DNA of 64,000 nucleotides from Microstegium vimineum (lineage: Eukaryota > Streptophyta > Magnoliopsida > Poales > Poaceae), in assembly GCA_022036555.1 (NCBI GenBank), contig CM039132.1, forward strand, positions 55,028,748 through 55,092,747, read 5' to 3'. This document shows, piece after piece, positions 48,506 to 60,464 of this stretch; within the stretch, counting starts at the first letter, position 1, and each line of letters starts with the position of its first letter. The notes below the pieces were generated by a model. It worked only from the letters and a program-made list of their open reading frames with translations, was not told where the DNA came from and made no database searches. The position numbers and the translations under genes are program-made.

Positions 48506-48514
48506 TTTGTTTTG
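48506..48514. repeat. 9-bp target site duplication, right
   Basis: TTTGTTTTG, identical to 43674-43682. Confidence 0.95.
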
Positions 48515-49514
48515 TTTTCAGTTTCAGTTTCGTTAGTCCTTTTGCCCGAGTCATTGGGTTCACGCACGTATCGGTTCGGTTGTTGACCGACCTTTAGTTT
48601 TAGCGCCACAACATACTTAGCAGTAGCGCAACAACACAATTCCCCTGCATTTGTCGTTGTGTGTCTGCGTGCCAACTGTTGGAAAAACTCTTGCTCCGAT
48701 TTTCTGGTGGGGGCAGTCAAGCTTAGGCAGTCGATAAGTTCGATAAGGTAAAGTGGAATAGACGATTATTCACTAGAAATTTACGCCCCTGTTGGCTGAT
48801 AAACGCAATTCCCCTGCATTTGTCGCTGTGTGTTTGTCGTCTTGTCGTTTTGGTGGCTGATACTGTTTTTGACTATTTTGTTTTGAGATAAAAATACTGT
48901 TTCGGTGCCCGCGAATAGATTCTTAGATAAACATAGAGATGCAATGCATATTTATTATATTTATTTTTTTTACATAGGAGGAAGTACTGTATTGTACACC
49001 CATCCTGAATTCCTGATGGCAGATAGCGTGATCAACCATGTGGAATCCTGAATTCCTGAACGCCCCCGCCCAAGCGACGGTGGTCAGTCATCGTCGTAGT
49101 TTTTTGTAGTCAGCTCTAACTAATTCACTTTTCCTCGCAAAAAAGGGGGAAATAATTCACGTTCATCCGGGTCTCAATCTCGACGTCGCGAGCAGCCTTT
49201 TTCCTGTCTTTTGGTGGTGTACTGGTGGCTGAATCATCTCTTTCCCTCTTTTCTCTCTCCTACGCTTTCGGTTCGGCAGCTGCACTGCCACTGCAGTCTC
49301 CCACTCTCCACCTTTTGCTGTCGCCTTCCTCCTCCCCTTCCCTTCCCTCTCCTGTTCCCTCCCTCGGGCCGCAAAAAACCGCTCGCTCGCCCACACACTT
49401 CCCGAACCACCCCACCACCCTGCTGCCCTCCCTGCAGACGCCGCAGGGAGAGAGGGCCAGGCAAGCCGAGCTTACTGGTGGCGGCGGCGAGCTGGAGAAG
49501 AAGAAGGAAGGAGC
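48515..49514. other. Spacer and leader of the X8 gene
   Basis: The first 600 bases hold nothing recognisable. From about 49.2 kb the plus strand becomes pyrimidine-rich (CTCTCC tracts), which fits a 5' UTR. Open frames here are low-complexity artefacts. Confidence 0.5.
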
Positions 49515-51466
49515 ATGGCCAGGCCGGCGGCGTTGCTCCTCCTCCTAGTCCTCTCTCCCCTTTGAGGAGCTTCCACGCTGCTTTGCCTCTGCTGCTGCAG
49601 GTACCTCCCTCCAAATCCGCATCCTCCCAGGCAGGTTCTTGCTTCTGCCTTCGGTCCAGCGTCTGCTCTCCCATCCAAACCTACCCGCTCCACCGCGTAG
49701 CTAGCTAGCTAGCTAGCCTTCTACTAGCCAGTGAGCTTAGCAAGATTGAGCTACAGTGCTCAGTAGGACAGTAGCTGTTTGCTCCAATTTACCCCCGAGC
49801 AGATCTTAGTTAGGCCACGCCAGCCACTTGTTCGCTGAATTGCTGCTGCTAGCTGAGTACCAGTTCCAGGCTTCCAGCTGCAGGCATTTCAGTGATCTCT
49901 CTCCCTATTTTTGTAAATTTCGTTTCTTGTTTGGAAATGGGGAACATGCTGCAAGCTACCACTACCACTCACATAGGAGTAGTCACATTAAAGTAAAGTA
50001 AAGGGGACGCACTTCTTTTTCAGAAACGGGGTGCCAGGACAAAGGGACTTGCTATGTTTCAGGAGAAATTCAGGCAGCAATCCTTCACAATCAACTAGTG
50101 CAATTGGCAACTCACAACAGACATTTCATTTTTTTTCTATTCTATAGCCAAACAATGCTAAACTTACATGTTGCCTGAACAACAACAAGGAAGAATGAGG
50201 TACCTTGAGATATAGGAGAAGTGCATGATAAATCATAGATGGTCACAAGAGTTACTATTACTACTAGTTAAGCCTGGCTTAATTAATTGGTGTTCATCAT
50301 GCTGAACTGATGAACTCAAGCACAATCACTGTGCTGTGTTGTGCAGGTAAACTAGCCGTCCTCGTCCACGATGACTTGACTCCGGTCCAGGACACCAACC
50401 CCATCGCAACAGTCCCCTCCAATAACCCGACACCCGCCATTATCACCGTGCCTTCCACGAATCCCACCATCACCATCCCTTCCTTGAACCCTCTGCCCAC
50501 GCCCATCACAACCCCCTCAACAAACATCCCTTCTCCTTCTTCCACCACCATGCCGCCGCCGGTTCCAGTCATATATCCGCTGCCGACGCCTTCAACCTCC
50601 TTCCCACCAGCTGTGCCAGTCACCAACCCTGCCGTCACCTCGCCTTCTCCGTTGACACCAACACCATTCAACAACCCACCGGTGTCGAACCCGACACCGA
50701 CTCCTGCTCCTACAATCACAGCTCCAGCTGCATCAGGCCGGCAGGTCTGGTGCGTGGTCAAGGCTGCTGCTGGCTCAAGTGAAGCCGCGCTCCAGAACGC
50801 GTTGGACTATGCGTGTGGCATTGGAGGAGCAAATTGTTCGGCGATTCAGCCATCAGGGAGCTGCTACTATCCGAATACCATCCAAGCCCATGCGTCATAT
50901 GCTTTCAACACCTACTACCAGAGGAACCCTGTGCCTTCCAGCTGCGACTTTGGGGGGACGGCAATGCTTGTCACTGCTAATCCAAGTAAGAATGTCTTCC
51001 TCTTCTTGGTTCCAGCAGATTCATTTCGGTGTGTTTCCTTTCATCTGAGTGATCATTGCAGGCTCAGAAAGCTGTGTCTTTGCATCATCATTGCCATCGT
51101 CGTCAAGGTGGGAATTTAATACCTGCATTGTGATAACACAGAAACTCTGCATATTGTCTCTGGCAATGATGAATGCATTCATATGTGAAACTCATGTTCT
51201 ATCTCTGCAGCTCTACTGCTGGATATGATCCTGCGTCCACGACTAATCCATTGTCATCGTCGTCTGGTTCTGACTCGGGATCGGGAGCACCAGTGCTGAA
51301 TGCCAGTGGGGCAGGTTCTTCTGAATCATCAGATTTTGGCTTTGACATCCCAGGAGCTGTCAATTTGGGCAGCGGTTGGAGGTCAGCCTCGCCACTCAAC
51401 TGGCCCTGGGCAGCTCTGGTCTGGATTCTAGTAGCATTGTGTCTGCACAAAGAAGGGATGGTCTGA
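49515..51466 (+). CDS. X8 (CBM43) domain protein with probable GPI anchor, callose-binding type
   Basis: X8 domains bind beta-1,3-glucan; GPI-anchored members act at the cell wall and plasmodesmata. Exons 2-4 (50347-50985, 51062-51107, 51211-51466) are in phase. They encode a long Pro/Thr/Ser-rich linker, then the X8 domain (WCVVKAAAGSSEAALQ, NALDYACG, SGSCYYPNT, ASYAFNTYYQ, SCDFGGTAML) with its conserved cysteines. A Ser/Gly-rich tail ends in the hydrophobic WPWAALVWILVALCL, a typical GPI-attachment signal. Exon 1 is less certain. MARPAALLLLLVLSP at 49515 looks like a signal peptide and the exon ends CAG/GTACCT at 49600, but its frame stops at 49563. Deleting one C from the CCCC at 49557-49560 makes the phase fit exon 2, for about 341 aa. 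Alternatively translation may use the ATG at 50310, which would lack a convincing signal peptide. Confidence 0.8.
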
Positions 51467-52463
51467 AAACTTGTGAGAGCAGCTCCAGTGTTTTGGGGAC
51501 AGATTGCAAAGTAGCTAGGTGATGTAGAGATTAGTAGAGTCTACAAAACTAGAGAATCAGGCCTTAGCATGACTAAGTTTGTCGATGTTATGTATGGAGT
51601 ACGGTGCTCCAATTAGTAGTAGGGATTGGGAACTAATGTAGTCCTGATGGATGAACTTGAACCCACCCTGATCGGTCCACTCGGTAGTCAGTAGTGTAGA
51701 TGTAGGCATGTAGCTGCTGCTGCTGCTGCTGGTGGTGGTAGTTGTAATGCAAGTACTCCTTTGCCTCTTATGGCTGAGTGAGCTGGGCAACTAATGGAAT
51801 GCAATGGGTCCTTATGTTTTAGATGCTGGTCTGCGACACCGTTACAGTAGCATGTATAGTATAGATAAAATAAAAAGGAATGAAAGGGAAGGGAAATCTC
51901 CGACCAAGGCACACATAAAAATGTTAATATCATCAATTAATTTAACATGTTTGAATCCATAAATGTTTCTGAACATAATATACAGCTTATTGTACACACT
52001 AGCATCTGCAATGGCAATTTCTGCATAATAAACAAAAGGGAAAATGCCATTTGCTATTCGAGTTTGAATACTACACAGTATATCTTATTCATTACCCTAT
52101 TATCTTGGACCCTATGAGTTTGAATCCAAATTAGAAGAACATCCCCTGGAATATGGCACGGGAAAAGGACTGAGCCAAGTCTGAAGTCAGTGTGCAACAT
52201 GGACAGGCAGCATTGAACAGTGGAAATCTGTATGGATCGTAGCCACTCACAAATCAAGTGGCACTCAAGATGGGATTATTTATTCGTGGTATGCTGGGTG
52301 CAGGCATCTAACTTGAAAATAATTGTCACTGCTTAGCCATAAATTGTGTGGGGAAAAAATCCATGTCTTGCCCCTTGTAGTACAGAAGAGAATACTTTGC
52401 TGGTTTGCTACTAGAATGAGCAACATGTGCGAACACATGGTTGATAAGTACTCATATATGTTC
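51467..52463. other. X8 gene 3' UTR and spacer
   Basis: The first few hundred bases are the likely 3' UTR, including a short CTG-rich run at 51715-51730. No other gene is supported. Confidence 0.55.
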
Positions 52464-52541
52464 AGTTTTGTGATGAGTGATCGTTCAACACTCGGATGTT
52501 TTAGTTTTGTGATGAGTGATCGTTCAACACTCGGATGTTTT
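52464..52541. repeat. 39-bp unit duplicated in tandem
   Basis: Two identical 39-bp units beginning AGTTTTGTGATGAGTGATCG at 52464-52502 and 52503-52541. Confidence 0.93.
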
Positions 52542-52599
52542 AGTTTGAGTGGCTTGAACTAACCTATTGCGAAAGCAAATGTGTGCCTGTCTATCGGCT

Positions 52600-54400
52600 T
52601 GTGGTGTGCAAGTGCTATGCCTAGTGATAGTGGTCAATGGCGTGGAGAAGGTCGAGTAGAGACTTGCCGTGTCGATGGACTGAGAGCGGTGAAGGGCGGA
52701 AGCGGGGCTCGGACCGAGGGACCATGGGCGCCAAAGGACTAGCTGTGGTGGCTAGTACTTGGCACCGGCGAGCGCGAGAAGACATGGAGGTAGACCGAGT
52801 TGACCAAGTCAAGACGGCGGACGAGCGGGTCGAGCGGAGGCTCATGGGACTCGGAGTCCGACCGGGCGAGGACAAGGTGGCTCGAGTCGAACGGTTTGGT
52901 GGTTTGGGTCTCAAAACCATCGGAGGACGGTTTTCGAGTTTGGGCCTCAAAGCTCGGGTCGGTAGTTGAGCCCAAAGCTACCGGTGGTGGGTTTCGCGGG
53001 TTTGGGCCTCAAAACCCGGGCGGAGCTTCCGAGGAAGCAGGGATGGCACGTGGCGGAATCCTGGAGGTTGCGTCGAGGCGACGGCAACTCCTGGCAGGAA
53101 GCGGGGCTGTCCATTCAAATCGAGGAAGATATTTTCCGGAGCTTGTACTGCAATGCTTAGACTAGGTAGTTCACTCATGTATCTAGGGGGTCTTTGGAAA
53201 ATAGTCAAAGCCCGATAAATAAGGGATGAAGGGTATCCCTCATCCCATCTCTTGCATTTTTCTCCTCCCACCAAATTCCTAGGGTTTCCTTCCTCTAGCT
53301 TCTTCTTGCTTGAGATCCACCGAGTCACCGGTGTAAGAACTTGTGATTGTTGCGAGGAATCGGAGGTCGTAACCTCCGTAAGCCATGGTGGCTTCGATTT
53401 CTTGATCGTGTCTTCGTTTTGCTTGTGTTCTTCGCGTTTTGCTTTTGCCCCTACTTTGTTCCCGAGATGAAATCTCTTTGCAGGGAGTAGCTCTTGCAAT
53501 TCCGCTTGAACCAAGTTGTTCGTATTCGAGAGGAGCATCTTTGCACCGAAGGATCCATCCTCAAACCTCTCGAGTACGCAGATCGGACGATTTCCTTGCA
53601 GTGTTCTTCGTTTCTTGCTTCCTCCCCCAAATCTTTGTTTCCTTTCAATCCGAACCAAATCGAGCGATGATTTCTTCGGGATAGCTCCTCCATAGCACTA
53701 GAAACATGCCTACCAAGTTGGGTTGCTAGTGGAGATCATTTGGTTAGGATTTGGGAAGATTTGGCGGAGAGAAAAACGAGTTTCGCGTTTTCTGCGTTCT
53801 GCTCGTGGGCGCCGGACGCTCTGTCAAGAGGCGCCAGATGCTAGGACGTGCTGACGTCAGCGTCCGTCGCTCGCTCTGTCAGCGTGGCTCAAGTTCGCGT
53901 CGGACGCTCTCCATCGTCCGTCGCCTGCCCGCCAGAGCGCCCGTCGGTTTTTGCGTTTGACACGCTCTCTGTTCGTTCTGCGTCGGACGCTCACCAGCGT
54001 CCGTCGAGGTACCGCGAGACGCGTCCGTCGCCTGGAGGTCCTCTCGGGTTCAGCTCTGCATAAGCGTCAGACGCTCGCCTAGCGTCCGTCGCTCTCTGTT
54101 GCAGCGTCCGTCGCCCAGCGTCTGTTGCACTGTGTCGGTGCATCCGTCGCCAGTGTTACCAGCGTCCGTCGGCTGTTTTTTTGGGTGATTCGCTTTGAGT
54201 TCTTGCCTCTTTCCCGTAGGGGTTGAGAACTCATTCTTGGGGGTTTCCGGTGAGTTTTTCTCCACTGTCGGTGAGCTCTCATTTGCTCGTTTTCGTCCAT
54301 CAACTGGTTGTGTTTTTGGGAAGAGTGACCCGAATATTTCGAGAGAAATTTGAGGCTCCCATTCACCTCCCCTCTGGTCGCCGTTCTCGGTCCTCAACAT
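52600..54400. mobile_element. LTR-retrotransposon-like sequence (probable solo or partial Gypsy LTR)
   Basis: The stretch moves from a GA-rich region (GTGGCGGAATCCTGGAGGTT) through CTAGGGTTTCCTTCCTC and a run of GCGTCCG motifs to CCATTCACCTCCCCTCTGGTCGCC. As I recall them, several rice Gypsy LTRs have this layout. There is no gag-pol coding sequence and I could not find matching 5-bp flanks, so the boundaries are rough. The open frames inside show no protein domain. It could be a solo LTR or a fragment. Confidence 0.45.
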
Positions 54401-55363
54401 GGTTATTCTATTTGATCTCGTAAGCACGAAGGTGCCAGAAGAGGCAGCTCCAGCTTGCAGTTCTAAGATTTTGTTTATTTTTATGAGCATTTTCAGAAGG
54501 ATAGATATCCTTCCATTTTAGGAGCCAAGGTATTGTGCGAGGAGTCTCTTTCTAATTGTAAATGGCACTTAAAATATGTACTATCTCTAGCTCTTTAGTT
54601 GCTATTTTCATTGTTTTCGCTTGTGTGACCCTTACCTTACTAGATTAGCCATATGCTAATTCATAGGATTGGCTCGGTTGTAAAAACTCTTTTAGGCCGA
54701 GGGCAAGTTAGAGCATACTAGAAAAGACTTAAGTACATGTTTTGCTAGAGTTGCCAATCTTCTGACAGCCTATGACTACGACGAACATATGGGTGGGTGT
54801 GTTCTCGCCGGTGGTACAGGCAAAAATTCGCCCCTGGCATATAGGAACATTTTAGATGCAGGTGTGATGCTATCATGAATTGTATCCTGAATGTGAATGT
54901 ACAACCATCAGTTTTGAACTTGACGAGGTCATGCACACTCAGTGTGATGTGGTTCATTCTCTGTCTGTCAATGGCACCTCCCTGACGTTGCTGTAGAAGA
55001 AGGCAGAGGCCTTCAGAAGTTCAAATCGATCTAGTTTCCCTGACTACTCTTCTCCCACACCTGCAGAGCATGACTGCATGACACATGACACCATCACTAG
55101 TTTGCCACTACCATCTATGATCAGAAGCATCACAATAACTTCATAACCCAGCCAAGGAGAGAAAAGATCAAACCCATTTGGTAACACATAAGCATTATTA
55201 ATCCAGTCAGACATAACTGTTGCTGCCAACTTCACCAGGATCCACCCAGATATAAGCTTGTTTGGTGCTTACTCGACATAGTTTTAAAAAACAACATGAT
55301 AACCACACTTGGCAGTTTAACCAGCGATGACATTTTCAGTAGGCCTCATTCATGTTCTTCGCT
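54400..55363. other. Spacer with duplicated 3' flank of the SPRY gene
   Basis: The part from about 55080 to 55250 resembles 60995-61135, the 3' flank of the distal SPRY gene. Shared blocks include CAGCCAAGGAGAG and AATCCAGTCAGA. It therefore belongs to the segmental duplication. The earlier part shows nothing recognisable. Confidence 0.6.
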
Positions 55364-58300
55364 TCACATATATGCCTGATGAGGCACCAGGCTCATTGGC
55401 TGAGGAATTGGCAGGCCTCCGAAATCCTGCGGGAAGAACTCAAAGTTTGGCCCAAAGTTGAATTTGATGATGCAGTTTGGCTCGCCAGGCTTCGTATACA
55501 TCGACGCGGCTGGGTAATACCTTCCTCCAGGTATGTCCTTGAAGGCACTGCCTTGGAATATCCCGTTCTTGAAATAGCATATCTCACTACCTGCATATGC
55601 AACAAGAACCATAGGATATTCAAACCCCCTGAACAAATAATAATAATAGATGATAGATTATGCAAAACAAAAGTGTAAAAGAGCCATTATTGGAAACTTC
55701 CTTTTGTATTTATGAATGCAAATCGTGTAATATAATGGAACACAAAGAGGCACGCAGAATTACAGTATACTCAAAGCTAATATAAATGAACACAAATAGG
55801 CGTACACCAATCACATTGTATCACTTAAATATATGCAGTATATCTGTCTTAAATATAAGGGATTTTAATTTGTCCTAACTCAAAGTGTTCTAATTAAGTT
55901 TCAACAAGTTCATAGGAAAGAGTAATAATATTTATGACACAAAATTAGCATCATTACTTCATTAGATATATTATAAAATATAAATTTTCATAATTTACTT
56001 ATTTGATGTGGTAGATGGGTATTTCTCTGTAAACTTGGTCAACCATAAGGTAGTTTATCACAAAAAATGCATATGGTAGTTTGACTTTAGCCCAAATTTA
56101 GGTCCTTATATTTCAAGAGGGAGGGAATACATTGAGTACCCAACATCCAAATATTTTACCATTGAGGGGGAAAATTAAAAATTAAACCTGTCAAGCACAA
56201 CCAATTGTGATTTCTGACTAAATTATACAAAAATCATTTAAAAATGCAATTTATTCATGCATGGAAGCTACTAAAACATACTTCAGTAAATAAATATTGA
56301 AGATGCACATCATTATTCATGTTTGGAAGCAATTACAAGGTGCAAAGCAAGGTGCTGCAGTGTCAAGACATGTAAAGCCCAAATGAAAAGGTTATACCAC
56401 AATATAAATTTTCAATTAGCTTTCTTGCACCAATATAGTAACAAATCCCTGTTGCTATGGATAACCAAGAATATCACAAAACCATAAGGGATGAATAAAA
56501 GAGAACAGAATAGATGAAGCAATTTGCATTGTGCTTAGCAAAACTGCAACAGGATCCGTTCAGTCAATTTTATTCCGACATTCTTGTTTGTAGTATATTG
56601 GGATATTAGCAGTTTGGCATTTAGTTAACTTGATAAAGTTTGCATTTCTTTCCAGACAGAATATTGGAGAGACTTTTTGTTCGGTTTGTTTTGTTCTTCA
56701 CTTGTCAATCTTGTGTGATATCTCTACCTTGTTGAGAGCACTTCATCCTGAACAACACACGTATGCTCTCTTTTCAAGGAAAAATATACATGCATGTACT
56801 CATTTTGAAGAAAATATTCACATATTACTGAAAAGGAAACAATGGGGGTCTATGAAACTACTTACTAAACATGCTTTATCTTCAATTGAGCTAGAAAAAA
56901 TAACTCATTGCTCTCTGAATATTATCTGTATAGAAAATCTATTGCAAATTCCTGTTCCTAGTAGTGAGTTGGCAGCATATGCTGCTGCTTCCTTTCCCTA
57001 TTTCATGTTACCTTATGAGCATTCCTCGTCTCAAAAGTCTTCATCACTAATATGAAAATAAATGACTTATTGGACTATTGTTTAGGCCTTGCAGGTTACA
57101 AGATGAATAAAATGGAAATTACTATCTAGTATTCTAGTGTGTGTGCCATGCAGATATATCAAGTTGATACACATTCAAGTAGCCTATATGGTAACTAAAG
57201 AGGGGCCACAAATTTGTGTAGGGGCCTAACGGGTGAACTGGGAAAATAGCGTGGTACCCCTAAATGTTAAATCGGGTATCAAGTGACACAATCATGAATT
57301 ATTAACAATAAATTTTATGCCTGATAATTCAACATCAGCGCACAATTCCAGCCAAAGATATATAAAGTTTCCAGGGCCCTAACTATTTGTTGTATAACTA
57401 ATACCATTGTAAAAGTTAGTAATCGTGTTGTACACAACATGATTTCTTATTCTATAAAACTTTATTTTTTTAGTTATCATCTTGAAACCTAAGCAATTCA
57501 TTAATACAATTCCAAGCAGATGTGTACATCATACTAAATATACTGAGTGGCAAACAATTTACCTTGGCTGTTATATGAAGCTACAAAATATTATTTATAA
57601 AATAAATACCTCATACCCATTTCATTTGACAATTGTAATGTTTTCTGAGTTGGCACTGCAATCTGCCATAGACATAAGCGCTATTAAAACAAGTACTCAC
57701 CAATAGTGTTATCCTAAATGCTAAATGGTAAACAGACGGTCACCTACCGCTTAGCCATTATTCAGCCTAAATGACCACTTAAATGGGCGAAATGGCCGGT
57801 TAAACAGAAACAATATTGTACCACTATAACATTTAAACGATGTATAAACATAGCTAAACGAACATTTAGGTGAACAATGCTCACCAGGAACAGGATCCGG
57901 AGTTTTTTGCGCCTTCTTGGGGACTTGTTGAATCAAGTTAGGTTGCTTCGGTTCATATTGCTCCCCATCGGGCAGAGAAATATAGAACCCTAAGACATCT
58001 CCTTCCCCATACCCTTCATTAGCATACTTGTCCCTCCAAGCCTTAGTCACCTTGGCGCCATCAATGTCGCGGTAACTAAACCCATAAGCGTCATAGCCGA
58101 CGGGCGTTTCGATGTCAGCCCTATTGGTAGCCCATCCAAGGCGGTGTGTGGCCAGTGGGACCGAGGTGCACGATCTTGACCTCGAAGTACCAGGTCCCCG
58201 TTGTGACGCCATGGGTGGCACGCACCATGCGGTAGCCCTTGTTGCTAGCTGCGGAGAGGCGGTCGTCAGAGAGCTCGATCCGCTCGGACTTGAAGATGCG

Positions 58301-58522
58301 AGAGAGGAGTATAGGCTGGCCGGGTGCATCCTCAGAAGAGGAGGAGTCCAGATCTAGCGAGGCCATGTTGTTTAGGATGCTTCGGATTTGTGTCGCGGGG
58401 TCTGTGGGGATGGCTAGCGGAGAGGGCCCCGGTGGCGCGGAGAGGTTGAGCGGAGGTTGCGTTGCAGGCGGTGACGGTGGCGGCGGGGGAGGGTATATGA
58501 ACGCCGCCATGTCATCCGCCAT
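55364..58522 (-). pseudogene. Ash2-like/TRAUCO SPRY gene, proximal duplicate, broken
   Basis: Exon 1 (58522-57885) and exon 2 (55590-55364) match the distal gene in structure and phase. Exon 1 encodes a proline-rich start (MADDMAAFIYPPPPPP), DAPGQPILLSRIFKSERIEL and the SPRY core, and exon 2 GSEICYFKNGIFQGSAFKDI. There are three differences. A one-base insertion in the CACACACC run near 58140 shifts frame between GPTGHT and RLGWATN. Eight residues (YKGMPFHV) are missing between LIQ and QVPK. The C-terminus stops at PHQAYM because of a small insertion, losing about 16 residues. Its N-terminus also differs from the distal copy. Likely a pseudogene; a start at the Met five codons further in is equally possible. 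Confidence 0.85.
55836..56128. mobile_element. Degenerate Stowaway-like MITE in the SPRY pseudogene intron
   Basis: The left CTTAAATATAAGGGA pairs with the inverted CCTTATATTTCAAGAGGGAGGGAA at the right. The interior has the usual GGTCAACCATAAGGTAGTTT motif. It is absent from the corresponding intron of the distal copy, so it inserted after the duplication or was lost there. Confidence 0.55.
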
Positions 58523-58594
58523 CGGGATGTTTGGTGGGATTAGGGTTTCAAGAGGCAAGGATTCCAAATTTGAAAGAGGGTATTGTATTAAATA

Positions 58595-60230
58595 ACATAG
58601 TGGTAGGCAACGCTACCATACATGGTTTAGGCTATGTTTTAAACAATGGGCTACGGTGCCACTGCAGTGGCAGGAAGACAAGTGTTTTCTTGAGTGCTAT
58701 TTCCTCTACACGCACTGTAATAGGGGATAGCATGCTAAATTGCTTATGAAACAATCAAAGATTTTTTTCCATGTGTATATTTTGGAATATTTGATCTCTA
58801 TGTTATACTGGTCATGCTAGTGAGGAAGCGCCCTTGTTAACATTTTGCTGGGCTAGTGTTGCCGAATGGATGCCTTCTTCACTCCTTCAAGACTATCAAC
58901 ATATGGGTGCTGATGTATTTTAATACCTGCTTTGCTGCCTTAGCTTGCGTATTAAGGCCGTGTTTGGTTTTGTACCTGTTATTGGCTAAGCCAATATTTG
59001 GGCAGCCAAAGAAATTGGCATCTATTTGGTTCATGACCAATATTGGCATTCCCAGCTACAGTTAACGGGAATAGGAGCACGACACTTGGGCCATTATTTT
59101 GCTTGCCCCAATTTGGCTTGGCTAGCACCTAGCTGCATATGGAGGCGGTAGAAGTGAGGATTAGTTGCACGGAGTCCAACATTTCATAGTTAATCTACTT
59201 TAAATGTACAATGGTGATAATATTATGTGTGTAATAATAGCTATCGCCACATCTATTTGTATATGGACGAATTTTCTTATGATTAGCATTTTTACTATCT
59301 TTAGCTTCAATCGATGCAACGCTTGATGCAATCATCAGGAAAACAGCAGTATACTTTAGATCTAAACAAAACGAATTTATTGTGCTGAATCCTTGGTGCC
59401 ATATATGCATCTAAAGAAGAGAATCCATTTAAAGAAAACTTCTGTCTAGTCTGCTTGAAATATATGAATTACAGATTGGCCCTTCAAAATCATTTCTTTC
59501 TAAACCAAGTTCTTTTATTTCATTGGGTTTTGTATTAAATGCTTAGATTAGGTAGGAGGAAAATACTTTTTATTCCAAGAAAGCAAAGATCATAATTCTT
59601 TATTATATGTTGCAGTAACACTTGTAAATATTTATAATTAGAGAACGTATTTTTCAAACTCAAAAGATCTACCATACAAAACCTAGCAACTATGTAAATT
59701 TTTAAGTCTTTACAAGTTTTTTTTTGGTAAGGGTTAAACCGACAATTACATTTTTTTTCAGAATCTACAACCTTTTACTTTGAGATAGCAGTATGAGCTG
59801 CTTGTATGGTGATATGTTCATGGATTTGAGGTACCACCATTTTGACAAAGTAGAGATATATCTGTAAGAAAAAAAAAGAGTATTCTGCCCCAGCATGGCC
59901 CCAGCGTCACTTTCCTTACAGGCACCACGAGCGACAAGCAAACTCCCAGCCGTTGTTCTAGAATGATACGTGGTTTTCAGTTGTACCCTTTCCATTCCAA
60001 ATTATAATGGGTTTTTGATTCTATGGTTACATAGATTTTACGATACACATAGGTCTACATTATATATCTGTGTAGATATATAATATAGGTATGTATTTAG
60101 AATGTAACTAAGAGTAGAAGAAAAGCGTGCAATAGGGTCTTGCCTCGGCCGATAGGGTTTGTACCAAACTCTATTCTTCTCTTAATGAAAAATATGCAAT
60201 AGCATAATCTCAAAAAAAAAAATAACTAAG
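58595..60230. other. Spacer between the duplicated SPRY genes
   Basis: AT-rich, with repeat-like GGCCGTGTTTGGTTTTG near 58955 suggesting one end of a MITE, and an A-rich stretch before 60230. No gene supported. Confidence 0.5.
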
Positions 60231-60464
60231 GGCCTCTTTGGCGTGGCTCTTGGTACTACAACTCTTTTACTGTTGTGTTCCTGTGCAACTCCTGTAGCAG
60301 AGCCGGAGAAGCCGCCCCATGCAAGCTCCGCTGGCTCCTTGTTTGTGCAAGTCATTTTTGATTTACAGGAGCCGGAGCTCTTTCAATGCTACAGGATTCT
60401 ACACGGTTTAACAGTGCAGCTGAAGGAGGAGCAGGAGCCCCATAGAGCCGCGCCAAACACAGCC
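60231..60464. mobile_element. MITE with GGCCTCTTTGGCG ends (about 234 bp)
   Basis: The left GGCCTCTTTGGCGTGGCTCT pairs with the inverted right AGAGCCGCGCCAAACACAGCC. The interior contains several copies of GGAGCCGGAG-like words that also pair. Such GGGCCTGTTTGG-type elements are common in grasses; the superfamily cannot be fixed from the flanks. Confidence 0.6.

Noticed and set aside
52637..53658. Open frames of 110-226 codons in both strands
   Set aside because: They overlap LTR-like DNA, have no protein domain, and several are mutual shadows.
52600..54410. Complete LTR with defined ends and target duplication
   Set aside because: Several TG and CA candidates exist but none gives matching 5-bp flanks and no primer-binding site follows convincingly, so only an approximate LTR-like call is made.
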